Notes under the pieces: generated by a model
Databases searched by the model: none
The model's input: only the letters and a program-made list of their open reading frames with translations
What the model was told of the DNA's origin: nothing
Position numbers and translations under genes: made by a program
Shown here: one piece after another, positions 34,001 through 45,549 of the stretch
Layout: each line of letters opens with the position of its first letter
Numbering within the stretch: position 1 is the first letter of the stretch
Source: Acrocarpospora catenulata
GTDB taxonomy: Bacteria > Actinomycetota > Actinomycetes > Streptosporangiales > Streptosporangiaceae
Length of the DNA: 64,000 nt
Assembly: GCF_018476525.1 (NCBI RefSeq)
Contig: NZ_JAHCST010000032.1
Location: 29,732 to 93,731, forward strand
Reading direction: 5' to 3'

Positions 34001-37000
34001 CCCCGGCAGACGGAGAACCCGCACTTCGCGGCCACCTACCAGCGCATCCACCGCTTCGCACTGCTGGCCGCCAAGCTCGGCATGAGCGCGACCGAGGTCG
34101 CCGTCGTCTTCCACGACCAGGACCTGACCGGCAAGTACCCCGAACCGCTGGCGCTGCCGCCCGGCGTCGAGGCCGTGGACGCGGTGCTGCGCAGCTCGGA
34201 CGGCCTCGTCTACGTGTTCGCCGGCGACGCCTACTGGACCTACGCCGCCGACACCTACACCCTGCTCGACCCCAAGCGCAGGCCACTGACCGACCTGTCC
34301 CCCCGGTTCACCGGGCTGACCTCCGTCGACGCCGCCTTCGCGTTCCCGGACGGCAGGGAGTGGATCGTCGGACGCGCCCTCGCAGGCGAGGGCCGGGAGG
34401 TGTCGCGCCTGTTCGTCAAGGAGCCGGGCAGCATCCGCTGGGCGCCCCGCGAGCAACTGTGGGGCAAGGTCAGGAACAACTTCGAGGCCCCGCGCCGGAT
34501 CGACAGCGCGTACGTGGACGAGAACGGCAGGACCTACCTGTTCTGCGCCGACCAGTACATCCGTTACTCCACCCCGGACTTCACGACGGTCGACGAGGGT
34601 TACCCGCGCAGCGTCGCCGAATGGTGGCAGGCGGAGGGCCACGACACCGCGCTGCCCGCGGCGTTCACCGGGGCGCTGGACGCGGCCTTCGACGACGTGG
34701 ACGGGCACGTACACCTGTTCGCAGGCGGCCGTTACCTCGAGATCGGCGGAACGGAACAGCCGATCTCCGCCCGTTGGGGCCGGATCAACAACGCCTTCGA
34801 CGGCGCGGGCAGCCTCGGCGCCGCCTTCACCGGCCCGGACGGCAGGGCGTACCTTTTCCGCGACAACCAGGTGATCCGCTACACCGACGGTGTGGAGAAC
34901 ACGGCGTGCGGGTGGACGACGGCTACCCGCGGCGCGTCGAATCCGAGTTCCCCAACCTGCCCGGCGAGTTCCACACCGGCGTCGAGGCCGCCTTCGCCGA
35001 GCCGGGCTCGGGGATCGTGCACCTGTTCAAGGACGGCAGGACGGTCTCCTTCTTCTCCTCCGGCGTCGGCGCGCCGCAGGCCACCGCGGAACGGTGGGGC
35101 AAGCTCACCGACGTACTGACCGGCGGCGGCGTGGACGCCGCGTTCGTGGGCATGGACGGCAAGACCTACCTGTTCAGCGGCGAGCGGTACATCCGCTACT
35201 CCGGCGCCGACTACGCGGTCGTCGACCTCGGCTACCCGCGCGGGATCGCCGGCGACTGGGGCGGCCTGCGCAAGGTCGGCGCCGCCTTCGTGATGGACGG
35301 CAGGACCTACCTGTTCGGCCAGGGCGGCAGGCTGTTCGACGTGCCGCTCGTGCAGGAGTCCGAGCTGAACGCGGGCCGCCTGTCGCCGGCGCTGCGCCGC
35401 CGCTTCCTGGAGCACGGCCTGACCCTGGCCGAGAACGCCGCCGTCACGGCCGAGGGCACGGCCGAGTACCGGAAGTGGCACGTCACGACCGAGCAGGGCA
35501 TCGCGCTGACGCTCCAGCGCAACCCGCTGCACATCCAGGTGCACGCCGACGGCGGCCACTTCCACGTCCGCTACTCCACCAGGGACTACACCACCGCCGA
35601 CCCCGGCTACCCCAAGCCGGTCTCCGACAACTGGTGGAACCTGCCCGCCTCGCTGGCCGCCGACCCCCGCTTCGCGACCATCGACGCGGTCCTCACCGAC
35701 GGCGCGGGCCGTACCTACCTCTTCGCCGGCGACCGCTTCGTGGTGTCAGACGCGCGGCACCGCTGGTGGTCGGAGCCGCGTACGATCGCCGGGCACTGGG
35801 ACAGCCTGCTGCCGTTCACCAAGGTGGACGCGGCGTTCGTCGGCAAGGACGGCCGTACCTACGTCTTCTCCGGCGACCGCTACACCCGCTTCTCGACCGG
35901 CGACTACACCAGGGCCGACGACCGCTACCCGGCCTCGGTTCCGGCGTACTGGGGCAACGTGGTCAACCGGATCGCCAGGACCGGCCGGGTGGACGCCGCG
36001 TTGGTCCGGACCGTGACCGAGCTGATCGACGGCAGGTCGGTGGAGAACCGGTACACCTACCTGTTCTCCGGCGACCAGTACGTGCGCTACCTCGGCACGA
36101 GCCTCGACCACGTGCAGGACGGCTATCCGGCAGCGGTGTCGGAGCTGTCGCGCGAGCCGGGAATGGCGGCCCTGGACGTCGCGCTCGACGGCGTGGACGC
36201 GGCCTTCGCCGACCGCCGCACCGTCTACCTCTTCCGCGGCTCCCGCTGCCACGTCGTCTCCGACGGCCTCTACCGCCGCTACGACGACAGCTCGCTGCGC
36301 GAGGCGAGCTGCGTTTTCGTCGAGGACGGCAAACTGCTGGCCGAGGACGGCGGCGGCTGGCACCACCACGCGGCCGTCGAAGGGGCTCGGAGCATCGCCT
36401 CCGTGCCACGGGAGGTCACGCCCCGGCTGCTCCGCACGGTGCCGGAAGAGTTCCGCAGTGGACTCGACGCCGTCCTGCGCGGCGCCGACGGCACCACGTA
36501 CCTCTTCAAAGGGCCCAAGTGCCTCAACACCCGGCTCAACAAGTCCTACCCGCTGGCCGAGGAGTGGGGCAGACCGCGTAACACGATTTATCAGGACAAC
36601 AAGGTGGACGCGGCGTTCGTTGGCACGGACGGCCGGACCTACCTGTTCAGCGGCGACCAGTTCGTCACCTACGCCGCCGACGGCCCCGGCCTCACCATCG
36701 ACGGCGAGCCGCGGCTCATCGCCGACCACTGGGGCGGCCTGCGGGACGTCGCGCTCGCCTACGTGCGCGGCGGCAGGACGTACCTCTTCGAGTCGCCCGA
36801 CGGGGACGGCCTGATGCGCCACGTCGTCTACTCCGGCGCGGACTACACCACGCCCGACGGCGAGCCGGAGACCGTCGACGAGAGCTTCTGGCAGGTGCCC
36901 GAGCGGTACCGCGTTCCCGGCCACCCCGTCCCCAGCGCCGTGCTGTTCGAGGGCGGCACCATGCTCCTGCTGTACGGCGAGCAGTTCCTGCAGCGCGACG

Positions 37001-40000
37001 AGGGGACAGGCACCTGGTCCTACCCGCGCCCGATCGAGCGGCTCTGGCCCGGCTTCGAGCGCACCCTGGAGGCCAGCAGGGAGGCGGGCGACGCACTGCG
37101 CACGGCCTTCACCGCGCCGGACGGCTCGACGTACTTCTTCCTGTCCGAGCAGTTCTCCCGCCACGACGGGCACGACTTCAGCCCGCTCGCCGTCATCCGC
37201 GACCGGTGGGGCAGGTCGCCCAACCCGTTCGTGCCCGACGACGCGACCGCCCGGATCGACGCCGCGTGCGTCTTCGGCGAAGGCACGACGTTCCTGTTCT
37301 CCGGCGACCGGTACGTGCGCTACACCGGTTCGGAGTACCGCTACATCGATCCCGGGTACCCGAAGCAGATCGTCGGGAACCTGCGCAGGGAGGCGGCGTT
37401 CGCCAACCTGCCCGAGTCGTTCGACGACGACGTGACCGGCCGCACGGTCGACGCCGCCATCGCCGACGACCGCACCGCCTGCCTGTTCGTGGGCGGCTCC
37501 GGCCACGTCGTCTCCCGCGCCGCGGTAGCCGACCGCCATCTGAGCGCCTTCGGCCGCGTCCGGAACAACCTCGTGGAGAAGGAGAAGGTGGACGCGACGA
37601 TCGTCGCCGGCGCGCGCACCTATCTGTTCTCCGGCGACCAGTACGTGCGCTACACCGGCACCGAGTACGCCTACGCCGACGACGGCTACCCCCGCGCCAT
37701 CCACCCCAACCTCGCCTTCGACCTGTCCATCCAGGAGCCGCTCACCGACTTCACCGACGGCCTGGACGCGGCCTTCCGCGCTCCGGACGGCACGATCCAC
37801 CTGCTCAAGGGCGCGCTCTGCCAGCGGATCCGCGCATCCGGCTCCGACACGGTGGCCGTCAACAGCCTGTTCGGCAAGGTCCGCAACGCCTTCGCCGACG
37901 CCGGCCACGAGCTGGTCGACGCCGCCTTCGCGACCCCCACCGGCGAGCTGTACGCCTTCAAGGCCAACCAGTACGTGCGCTACCGGCCCGGCCAGCTCGA
38001 CTACGTCGAGGAAGGCCACCCGCGTACCGTCCGGGACGACTGGGGCAACATCCCGGACCGATTCGAGGACGGGATCGACGGGGCCTTCGTCTTCGAGGGC
38101 CGCACCTACCTGTGCAACAACGACGAGTACGTCCGCTACTCCGGCGACTTCCACGAGGTGGACCGCTCCTACCCGCAGCGCTTCCGGTACCGCTGGGGCG
38201 GCACGGCCGACTACCGGCTGAGCGATGTACACACGATCACCCGCTTCATCGAGCTGGCCCGGCGGCAACCGGACGGCCTGGCCGCCTTCCTGCTGGACTC
38301 CCCTTCGGTGGTGGAGGATCCGTACGCCTACCTCAACCGCCTGTTCGGCTGGGACATCGACGAGATCAGATGGGCCAAGCGCAACGCCGCCCTGCTGACC
38401 GCCGAAGCCGAGGCCATCGCGGCCTCGGCCAACAGCGCCGCGCCGGCCCGCCGGGAGGAGGACCGCTTCGAGATCGAGTTCCTGCTCCGGCTGGTCGAGC
38501 TCTTCCAGCTCACCGACCGGATCGGGGAGGCCCCGTCCGCGCTCCACAGTGGCGTCTGGCGGCCGGCCTTCGGCGCCAAGCCCGACCTGGCGACGGCGAA
38601 CACCGCCCTCTACGGGATCATGGAGCGCCTGTTCACCGGGGAGTGGGCTGCGCTGTCGGCCGCCGTCCACGACGAGATCAACGTGCTCAAGCGCGACGCC
38701 CTCGTCTCGATCGCGCCCAAGGCGCCCCACGAGCTGTACGACGATCTGCTGATCGATGTCGAGATGGGCGGCCAGGGCCGTACCTCACGGGTGCGCGAGG
38801 CGATCGCGGCGGCCCAGCTCTACGTGCACCGCTACCTGCTCAACCTGGAGCAGGCCGCCGGCCGGAACGGGCAGGACCCGGAGGAGCTCAGGCAGCGGAT
38901 CAAGACCTGGTGGGGGTGGCTGAAGAACTACCGCACCTGGGAGGCCAACCGGAAGGTCTTCCTCTACCCGGAGAACTACCTGCGACCCGAGCTACGCGGC
39001 TCCAAGACGCCCGCCTTCCGCGACCTGGAGGACGACCTGCTCCAGGGTGAGATCACCCAGGAGAAAGTGGAGCGCGCCTACAAGCGGTACCTGGACGAGT
39101 ACACCGAGGTCTCCAGGCTCTCGATCACCGGCGGCTACGTCTACACCGCCGACGGCGCGGAGCCGGGCGTGCGGCGGCTGGTGATGTTCGGCCGGACCAG
39201 GACCGAACCGCGGCGCCACTACTGCCGCGAGGCGGAGTTCAGGGACGGCGAACGCCTGTCGGCCGCCTGGGGGCCCTGGCTGAAGGTCGACGCCCAGATC
39301 GAGGCCGAAAAGGTCTATCCGGTGCACGCCTTCGGCCGCATCTTCGTCTTCTGGCCCACGATCGAGCCGGTCGCACCCGAGCCCGGCGCCCAGACCGCCC
39401 TCATCGACAAGCAGAGCGGCGACACCCGCACGCTCACCCCGCCGCCGCCCAAGCACCGCGTGCGCATCAACTACTCCTTCCGCAACCTCAACGGCGAATG
39501 GGTGCCCGCGCAGGTCCTGCCCCTGGAGGAGGTGCAGGACGCGCCCGTCTACGACGCGAGCCTGTACGTCCAGGCATCCGCCACCGTGCCCGGCCCGCAA
39601 GGCGACACGCACGACACGATTGTGATCACCTGCTCCTACACGGTGCTCACCCCACTCGGCCCGAAGCAGGTCTCCCCGGCGTTCGCGCTCACTCCCGAGC
39701 TGTACGCCCTCCGCGCCACGGGCGTGCCCGAGCCGGTGCGGGAGTCCCGGCTGGACCGGATCTTCGCCGAGCCCGTCGACCAGACCAAGGTCGTCAGGTT
39801 CGCCATGCCGGCCGAGGCCGAGAGCAGTTCCTGGGTGAGCGTCGACCACAAGGGCGGCAGCTTCCTGTGCCGGCCGATCGCCCCGCCCCCGGCGGGCGAC
39901 GAGACACCGCGCACGCTGAGCAACAACGGGGACCGGTTGCCGGCGTGGTCTCCGATCCACGCCGCGGTCGAGCTGCCCGGCGGGTTGCGGTACTTCTTCA

Positions 40001-43000
40001 ACAACACCGGGGAGAGCGGCTCGGGCCCCTACTACGTGGAGGTCCCGGCGGACCGGACCAGCGCCCTGCGCCTTTCCAAGCCGCCGACCGCCGACCGCTG
40101 GGGACACGTCGCCACTCCGCTGTACAGCGACAAGGCCGAGGTGGACGCGGCCATCCTCAGGAACGACCAGCTGTACCTGTTCTCCGGCGAGAACTACTAC
40201 CGCTACTCCGGCGCCTCCTTCGCCAGGATCGACACCGGATACCCCAAGAAGATCGCGGTGAACAAGGAGGGCTTCCCCCAGTGGAAGACGATCTCCGCCG
40301 CCGCCGTGGACGCGAACGGGGCTGAGTACTACTACTCGGCCGCGGATCGCCAGTGGGTCCGCAAGGCCCAGCCGGGCGGTGCCCTGGAGTCCTACCAGCC
40401 GCCATGGGTGGCCGGCCTCACCAAGGTGGACGCGGTCCTCTTCGAGGGTGACAAGGTCTTCGTCGTCTCCGGCGACACCTACCGGCGCTGGGAGGGCCGT
40501 GTCGAGTCCCCCATCCAGCTCAAGGACAACCCCGACGGCCTGCCCCGCACCGCCCCCGTCAGCGCGCCCTTCCGCCACGGCGGCCAGGTCTACTTCTTCG
40601 ACAACAACACCCACACCTACATCACCGTCACCCCCAAGGAACCCGAGAAGGGTAAGAAGGGCAACAGTCCCAAGGAGTTCGTCCGGAGCGAGCCGACCCC
40701 CATCAAGACGCTGGGCGTGGCCAGGACCGTGATCAGCGACGAAGGCGTCGACGCCGCCTACGTCGCGGACAACATGCTGTACCTCACCAGGAACCAGGAA
40801 TACGTCGGCTACACCCTGAGCGGCGGCGTACCGGGCAGCCTGGCCGACGCCGGCTATCCCAGGACCATGAACCGCCGGATCCGGGCCGTCTTCACCCGCG
40901 CGGGCCTGCGTTACGTCCTCAGCGGCACCGACTACGCGGTGCTGCAGCCCGGCCGGGAGCTGGACTCCAGCCCGGCCTTCTCCCCCGTCCACGGCAACTG
41001 GGGCGGCCTGCCCGCGGGCTGGGAAACCGGCCTGGACGGCGTCCTGGACAGCACCGACCTCTACCTGTTCATGGGCGCCAAGTACGTCACCTACGTCTCC
41101 AGCCCGAAGGTCCAGCGGCCGTACGAGATCGCCGCGCTGCCGCACGAGGTCATCAGGCTCACCTCCAGCACCGCCTACAAGCTGAACAAGACGCTGCTGG
41201 AGGGAGGGGTGCCCGCGCTGCTCTCGCCGTACATCCAGGAGCTCGACGAACTCCCCGCCTTCAGCACGCGCGTCTCCAACACCACCACGATCAGGGTCAC
41301 CGACTCGGCCGCCGCGCAGGGCGTGCCAACCAGCTCGCACCTGGACTTCAACAGCAGCAACGGCATCTACTACTGGGAGGTCTTCTTCCACGCGCCCACG
41401 CTGATCGCCCAGGCGCTCAACGCCGCCCAGCGCTTCGACGACGCCCGGACCTGGTACGAGTACGTCTTCGACCCCACCCGGCCACGGTACTGGCGCTTCC
41501 TGCCGTTCCTGGCGGTCGACGTCGAGGCCCTCATCCAGAGCTGCCGCGACGACCTGGCCGAACTCGCCGCGCGGGGCGTCGATGCCGGCAAACCGGTCGA
41601 GGACCTCAAGAAGATCCTGCTCAAGGTGGAGCCGATGGCGCCGGCCTTCCAGCACCACCGCGAGCTCACCGAGGAGGAGAAGTCCTACCTGGCCGGCCTG
41701 CCGACCACCGAGCTGCCGCCGATCGAGGGGGCGCTCAACGCGCTGAAGATCCCGCAGGAGGCCGAGCCGGCCCGGCTCGCGCTGGGCGAGCGCATCGCCA
41801 TGATCGGCAGGCTGCACTATCAGTACTCCCTGATGGGAAACCGGGGCGCGCTGCTGAAGGCGTACCTGGAGGACCCCTTCGACCCGCACACGATCGCCGA
41901 GCTGCGCCCGACGGCCTACCGGCGCGCGGTCGTGATGGCCTACGTCGACAACCTGCTCGACTGGGGCGACCTGCTCTTCCGGCAGTACACCGCGGAGAGC
42001 GTCGACGAGGCCCGGATGCTCTACATCTTCGCCTACGACCTGCTCGGCGAGCGCCCGCCCGAGGACCTCGGCAGCCGGCCCGCGACGACCGCGCTCACCT
42101 ACGAGCAGATTCGCGCGCTGCCCCCGGCCGGTGGGGTTCCCGAGATCACCGCCGGTACCGCACTGCTGAAGGGGTCGGGCGAAGTACACGCCAGCGTCGC
42201 CGGGCCGTACTTCCACGTGCCCGCCAACAGTGTGTACCTGGAGTACTGGGACCGGGTCGAGGACCGGCTGCGCAAGATCCGCGCCACCCTCGACATCATG
42301 GGCGTCAGCCGTCCGCTGCCGCTGTTCGAGCCGCCGATCGACGTGATGGCGCTCGTCCGCGGCGTGGCGGGCGGAGCCTCACTCGACCAGGTCGCCGCCG
42401 CGGCGGCCGTACCGGTGCCGCACCATCGCTTCGCCGTCACCTTCCGCAAGGCGCAGGAACTGGTGGACAAGCTGCGGCAGTTCGGCGGCGACCTGCTCAG
42501 CGTGCTGGAGCGGCGCGACTCCGAGGAGCTGACGCTGCTCAACCAGCGGCACGAGGGCAAGATCCTCGCCCTCACCCGCGCCGTACGCGAGGCGGAGCTG
42601 GAGATCGCCGCCGAGAACCTGCGCGAGGCACAGGTCAGCGAGCAGGGCGCGCTGGACCGGGTCAGCCACTTCGAGAACCTGATCGACGAAGGGCTGTCCC
42701 CGCTGGAGGAGGCGCAGCTCGGCATGATGTCCGCGGCGGTCGTCGCCCACTTCGTCGCCACCGGCTTCCAGGTCGGCGCGGCCATCGCCTCGGGCCTGCC
42801 CGATGTCCTGCTCGGCCTGTTCATCATGGGCACCAAGGTGGGCCGCGAGCAGGTGGCCGAGGCCCTCGGACACGGCGGCGAGGCCTCCTCGACCGCCGCG
42901 GAGGCGCTCAACGTCATCGGTGAACTGCTCGGCATCCGCGCCGGCCAGGAGCGCATGGTCCAGGACTGGACCTTCCAGCTCGCCCAGGCCCGCAACGACG

Positions 43001-44268
43001 TGCGGCAACTCGGCCACCAGATCAAGGCCGCCGAGCTCCGGCACAAGGCCGCCCAGCGCGAGCTGGAGATCCTCGACCAGCAGATCGCCAACCTGGAGGC
43101 GGTCGGCACCTTCATGACCGGCAAGTTCACCAACCTCCAGCTCTACCAGTGGATGTCGGGACGGCTGGCCGGGCTCTACTTCCAGTCCTACGCCATGGCC
43201 TACGAGATGGCCCGCTCCGCGCAACGCTCCTACCAGTACGAGCGCGGCATCCCCGAAGGCGAGGCCGACTACATCCAGCCGCTCTACTGGGAGAGCCGTC
43301 GCAACGGCCTGCTCGCCGCCGAAAGCCTGGGTCTCGACCTGGAACGGCTGGGCAAGGCCTGGATGGAGACCGACCGCCGCGGCCTGGAGATCACCAAGAA
43401 GGTGTCGCTGCTGGCACTCGACCCCCTCGCCGCGCTGAACCTGCGCACCACCGGCCGCTGTGAGTTCGCCCTCACCGAAGCCCTCTTCGACCGCGACTTC
43501 CCCGGCCACTACCGCCGGCGCATCAAGACGGTCTCGGTCGACTTCACCGGCCCCGACGGCAAGCTCGGCCTCAACGCCGTGCTGACCCAGCTCGACAGCA
43601 GGACCGTGCTCTCGGCCGACCCCAAGGCCGTCAAGTACCTCCTCGACCCCAAGGGCCCCATGCCCGCCACGCTGCGCGCCGACTGGCGCGGCGGCCAGCA
43701 GATCACCCTGTCGGACCTGGAGGAGTACAAGGACAACAACGGCCTGTTCGACCTGCGCTACGACGACGACCGCTACCTCCCCTTCGAGGGCACCGGCGCC
43801 GTCTCCCGGTGGCGCCTGGAGCTGCCCTCCGGCGGCGCCGCCCAGCTCCTCGACGTCACCATCACCGTCAAGTACTCCGCCGACCAGGGCGGCGAGTTGT
43901 TCGCAGGCGCGGTCAAGGGCATGCTCAAGCCTTACGCCACGGCCCGCCACTGCGACGTCCCGACAGAGTTCCCCGAAGAGTGGTCCGCGTTCCTCGAAGG
44001 CTCCGACGACACCCTCACCCTCCCGTTCAGCTCAACCATGTTCCCCGGAATGTCCAGCCGGGCCATCACCGGCGTCTACGCCCTCTACACACACGAATCC
44101 GGCGCCTCCGGCCGCTTCCTCCTCAACGGGGAACCACGCCTGGCCCTCAACGACGGCAAGTTCCTCCCCACCCCCGGCCTTTCAGCCGGAACCTGGAACC
44201 TACTCTTCGAAGGAGACAAGTCCACCCTCCAGGGCCTGAGTCTGATCCTGTCCTACCGCGCCCGTTAA
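31040..44268 (+). CDS. Giant TcA-like toxin protein with about 30 hemopexin repeats; one frameshift
   Basis: Read through one missing base near 34905, this gene encodes about 4,409 residues. Layout: residues 1-350 resemble the VRP1/SpvA-like TcA N terminus (YSPGAYLAELLTFLDNV, RADLKRIFLDAENTFG). Residues about 350-1035 are helical and include four repeats of a 'YLD' unit (LIYHGYLDDEGNVQD, LRFNGYLDENDHYLD). About 1040-2395 hold some two dozen hemopexin-type units (consensus GRTYLFSGDQYVRY...DDGYPRAI). About 2395-2960 match the TcA neuraminidase/receptor-binding region (WWGWLKNYRTWEANRKVFLY). About 2960-3355 hold eight more hemopexin units. From 3357 onward is the TcA channel half: YYWEVFFHAPTLIAQALNAA, helical channel region (residues 3797-4033), and the C-terminal TcB-binding domain ending at 44268. 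The main ORF changes frame from 31040 phase to 33562 phase. No signal peptide; no TcB/TcC nearby. Confidence 0.85.
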
Positions 44269-44275
44269 CCGGCCC

Positions 44276-44307
44276 CCGTGCCCTGACCCACCTCCGTCAG
44301 GGCACGG
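44276..44307 (+). terminator. Terminator hairpin of the giant toxin-like gene
   Basis: An 11-bp perfect stem CCGTGCCCTGA (44276-44286) with TCAGGGCACGG (44297-44307) and a ten-base loop, starting 7 bases past the stop at 44268. No T tract. The right arm belongs to a directly repeated segment. Confidence 0.65.
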
Positions 44308-44353
44308 CCCCCGGGCCGTCCCGACTCAGGGCACGGCCCCCGGGCCGTCCCGA
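44297..44353. repeat. 28-bp direct repeat containing terminator arm
   Basis: Positions 44297-44324 and 44326-44353 are identical 28-bp copies separated by one base. Each copy contains the terminator's right arm and an internal GC palindrome (ACGGCCCCCGGGCCGT), so the second copy can pair with the same left arm. Confidence 0.85.
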
Positions 44354-44433
44354 AGATCGGTTACGGCCATGTGCTGATCCTTAGCGTGGACCTAATGCTC
44401 GCTCACCCAAACACGGCAACCCCATAACGACCT

Positions 44434-44539
44434 GGGGGTGTGGGGGCGGCGCCCCCACACCCCGGGGGTCGTCCCCCGTGCAACGACACAAAGACCCTGG
44501 GGAGGAAGCACAGCTTCCGACCACCCAGGGTCAGTCGTT
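44434..44539. repeat. Nested palindromes in the spacer between toxin gene and tRNA fragment
   Basis: A perfect 13-bp stem (44435-44447 with 44451-44463, GGGGTGTGGGGGC type) is followed by a compound hairpin: AACGAC (44482-44487) ... GACCCTGGG (44493-44501), GGAAGC (44504-44509) with GCTTCC (44513-44518), CCCAGGGTC (44524-44532) and GTCGTT (44534-44539), i.e. three nested pairings. The region 44308-44566 has no credible gene. These could be RNA hairpins or DNA cruciform/REP-like elements. Confidence 0.7.
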
Positions 44540-44540
44540 C

Positions 44541-44562
44541 GTGGGGCTACCAGGACTTGAAC
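44541..44562. other. 22-bp duplicate of the tRNA-Ile 3' end (att-site-like)
   Basis: This 22-bp segment is identical to 45364-45385, which covers the 3' end and T-arm of the intact tRNA-Ile gene. No other part of a tRNA follows, so it is not a second tRNA gene. Such a direct duplicate of a tRNA 3' end is the usual mark of site-specific integration. The 823-base stretch between the copies carries only the GNAT acetyltransferase gene, with no integrase. Confidence 0.7.
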
Positions 44563-44566
44563 TTCC

Positions 44567-45220
44567 CTAACCCCTCGCCAAGCGATCAACGAGCCGGGCT
44601 TTCGCTGTCGGCCATTCGGCTCGTTGCATGGTGTAGATCAGAAGGTCTCTCGTGGAGCCGTCGGACCGACGTAGACCCCCCGGCTTGAGTTCTTGTAGGC
44701 GTGCGCCAATGCGCATGATCGCGTCCTGTGAACGCTTGTTGTCCACAGCGATCCGCCACGACATAACCACGAAGTCGAGGGTGTCGAACGCGTAGGTCAT
44801 CGCGAGCAACTTGGTCTCGGTGTTGGCTGCGGTACGCCACCAGCGCCTTCCAAACCAGGTGCCGCCCATCTCCAGGCTGCCGTCCGTGCAGTCCCAGCTA
44901 TGCAGGCTCGTGGTGCCGATCGCGGTCTCGTGGTCGCGGCTCAGCACAGTAAAGGCGACTCGCCTGCCCGCTTCTACTTCCCTGAGGCGCCTGGACGTGA
45001 TCGCTTCCAGTTCCTCTTCACTGTCCGGGGCGGGAGTGCTCAGCCCACGCCAGACTTCCTCATCACGGCCCCCCACCTGGAAGAGCGCCGGGACGTGGCG
45101 TAGGTCCAGAGGCTCAAGACGTACGTAGCGGCCTTCGAGGACAGTCGGCACAGGCGTTAACGGCACGACAGGAAGGTACTGAGGGTCAACGCGTGATGTC
45201 ACGGCGTCCCGCCCAACCAC
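44567..45220 (-). CDS. GNAT-family N-acetyltransferase
   Basis: A 217-residue acetyltransferase of the RimJ/RimL-like type: LEGRYVRLEPLDLRHVPALF near the start, GTTSLHSWDCTDGSLEMGGTW in the core, and NTETKLLAMTYAFDTLDFV with the helix after the acetyl-CoA loop. The GTG at 45218-45220 is the first start, but a GTG about 20 codons on is equally possible. It is the only gene between the two copies of the tRNA-Ile 3' end, suggesting that it arrived on an integrated element or was trapped by a deletion. The target is unknown. Confidence 0.82.
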   Translation of the reverse strand: MVGRDAVTSRVDPQYLPVVPLTPVPTVLEGRYVRLEPLDLRHVPALFQVGGRDEEVWRGLSTPAPDSEEELEAITSRRLREVEAGRRVAFTVLSRDHETAIGTTSLHSWDCTDGSLEMGGTWFGRRWWRTAANTETKLLAMTYAFDTLDFVVMSWRIAVDNKRSQDAIMRIGARLQELKPGGLRRSDGSTRDLLIYTMQRAEWPTAKARLVDRLARG

Positions 45221-45364
45221 CTGAAATCCGGCTACCCATGCGGGGTGATCATGGACCGCATCTTTGAGATGTGATCGGGAACGGTAGTCACGTACATAGA
45301 CACGCAGACAGCAGAATGGCCACTCTCCAAAGATCGGATAGCGGCCTTTTTGCTGGTCAGAAGG

Positions 45365-45439
45365 GTGGGGCTACCAGGACTTGAACCTGGGACCTCTTCC
45401 TTATCAGGGAAGCGCTCTAACCGTCTGAGCTATAGCCCC
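45365..45439 (-). tRNA. tRNA-Ile (GAT anticodon)
   Basis: A 75-base cloverleaf: acceptor arms GGGGCTA (from 45439) and TAGCCCC with discriminator A, D-arm AGCTCAGACGGTTAGAGC, anticodon stem-loop CTTCCCTGATAAGGAAG reading GAT, and T-arm CCAGGTTCAAGTCCTGG. It is at its usual place next to DUF3566 and gyrA. CCA is not encoded. The last 21 bases are duplicated at 44541-44562. Confidence 0.96.
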
Positions 45440-45549
45440 CAGTCGGGCGAGACCGGGGGTCTCGGTTGGACTGAGAGAAGCTTACCGCGTTTGGTGGGCT
45501 GGTCGCACCACGGATCCCGTACGGCTACCGCGTAGCCGTACGGGATGGG

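Noticed and set aside
31634..34714. 1,026-codon minus-strand frame across the giant gene
   Set aside because: Composition (GR, RR, VGQ-rich) is that of an antisense shadow of a high-GC gene; the plus-strand TcA-like protein has clear domains.
34901..34910. Programmed ribosomal frameshift in the giant gene
   Set aside because: No slippery heptamer and no evident downstream pseudoknot; indel or sequencing error is simpler.
35746..42216. Two more long minus-strand frames (994 and 1,074 codons)
   Set aside because: Both are antisense shadows of the hemopexin and TcA regions with no recognisable motif.
44541..44562. Second tRNA-Ile gene
   Set aside because: Only the 3' end and part of the T-arm are present; no acceptor 5' side or anticodon arm follows.
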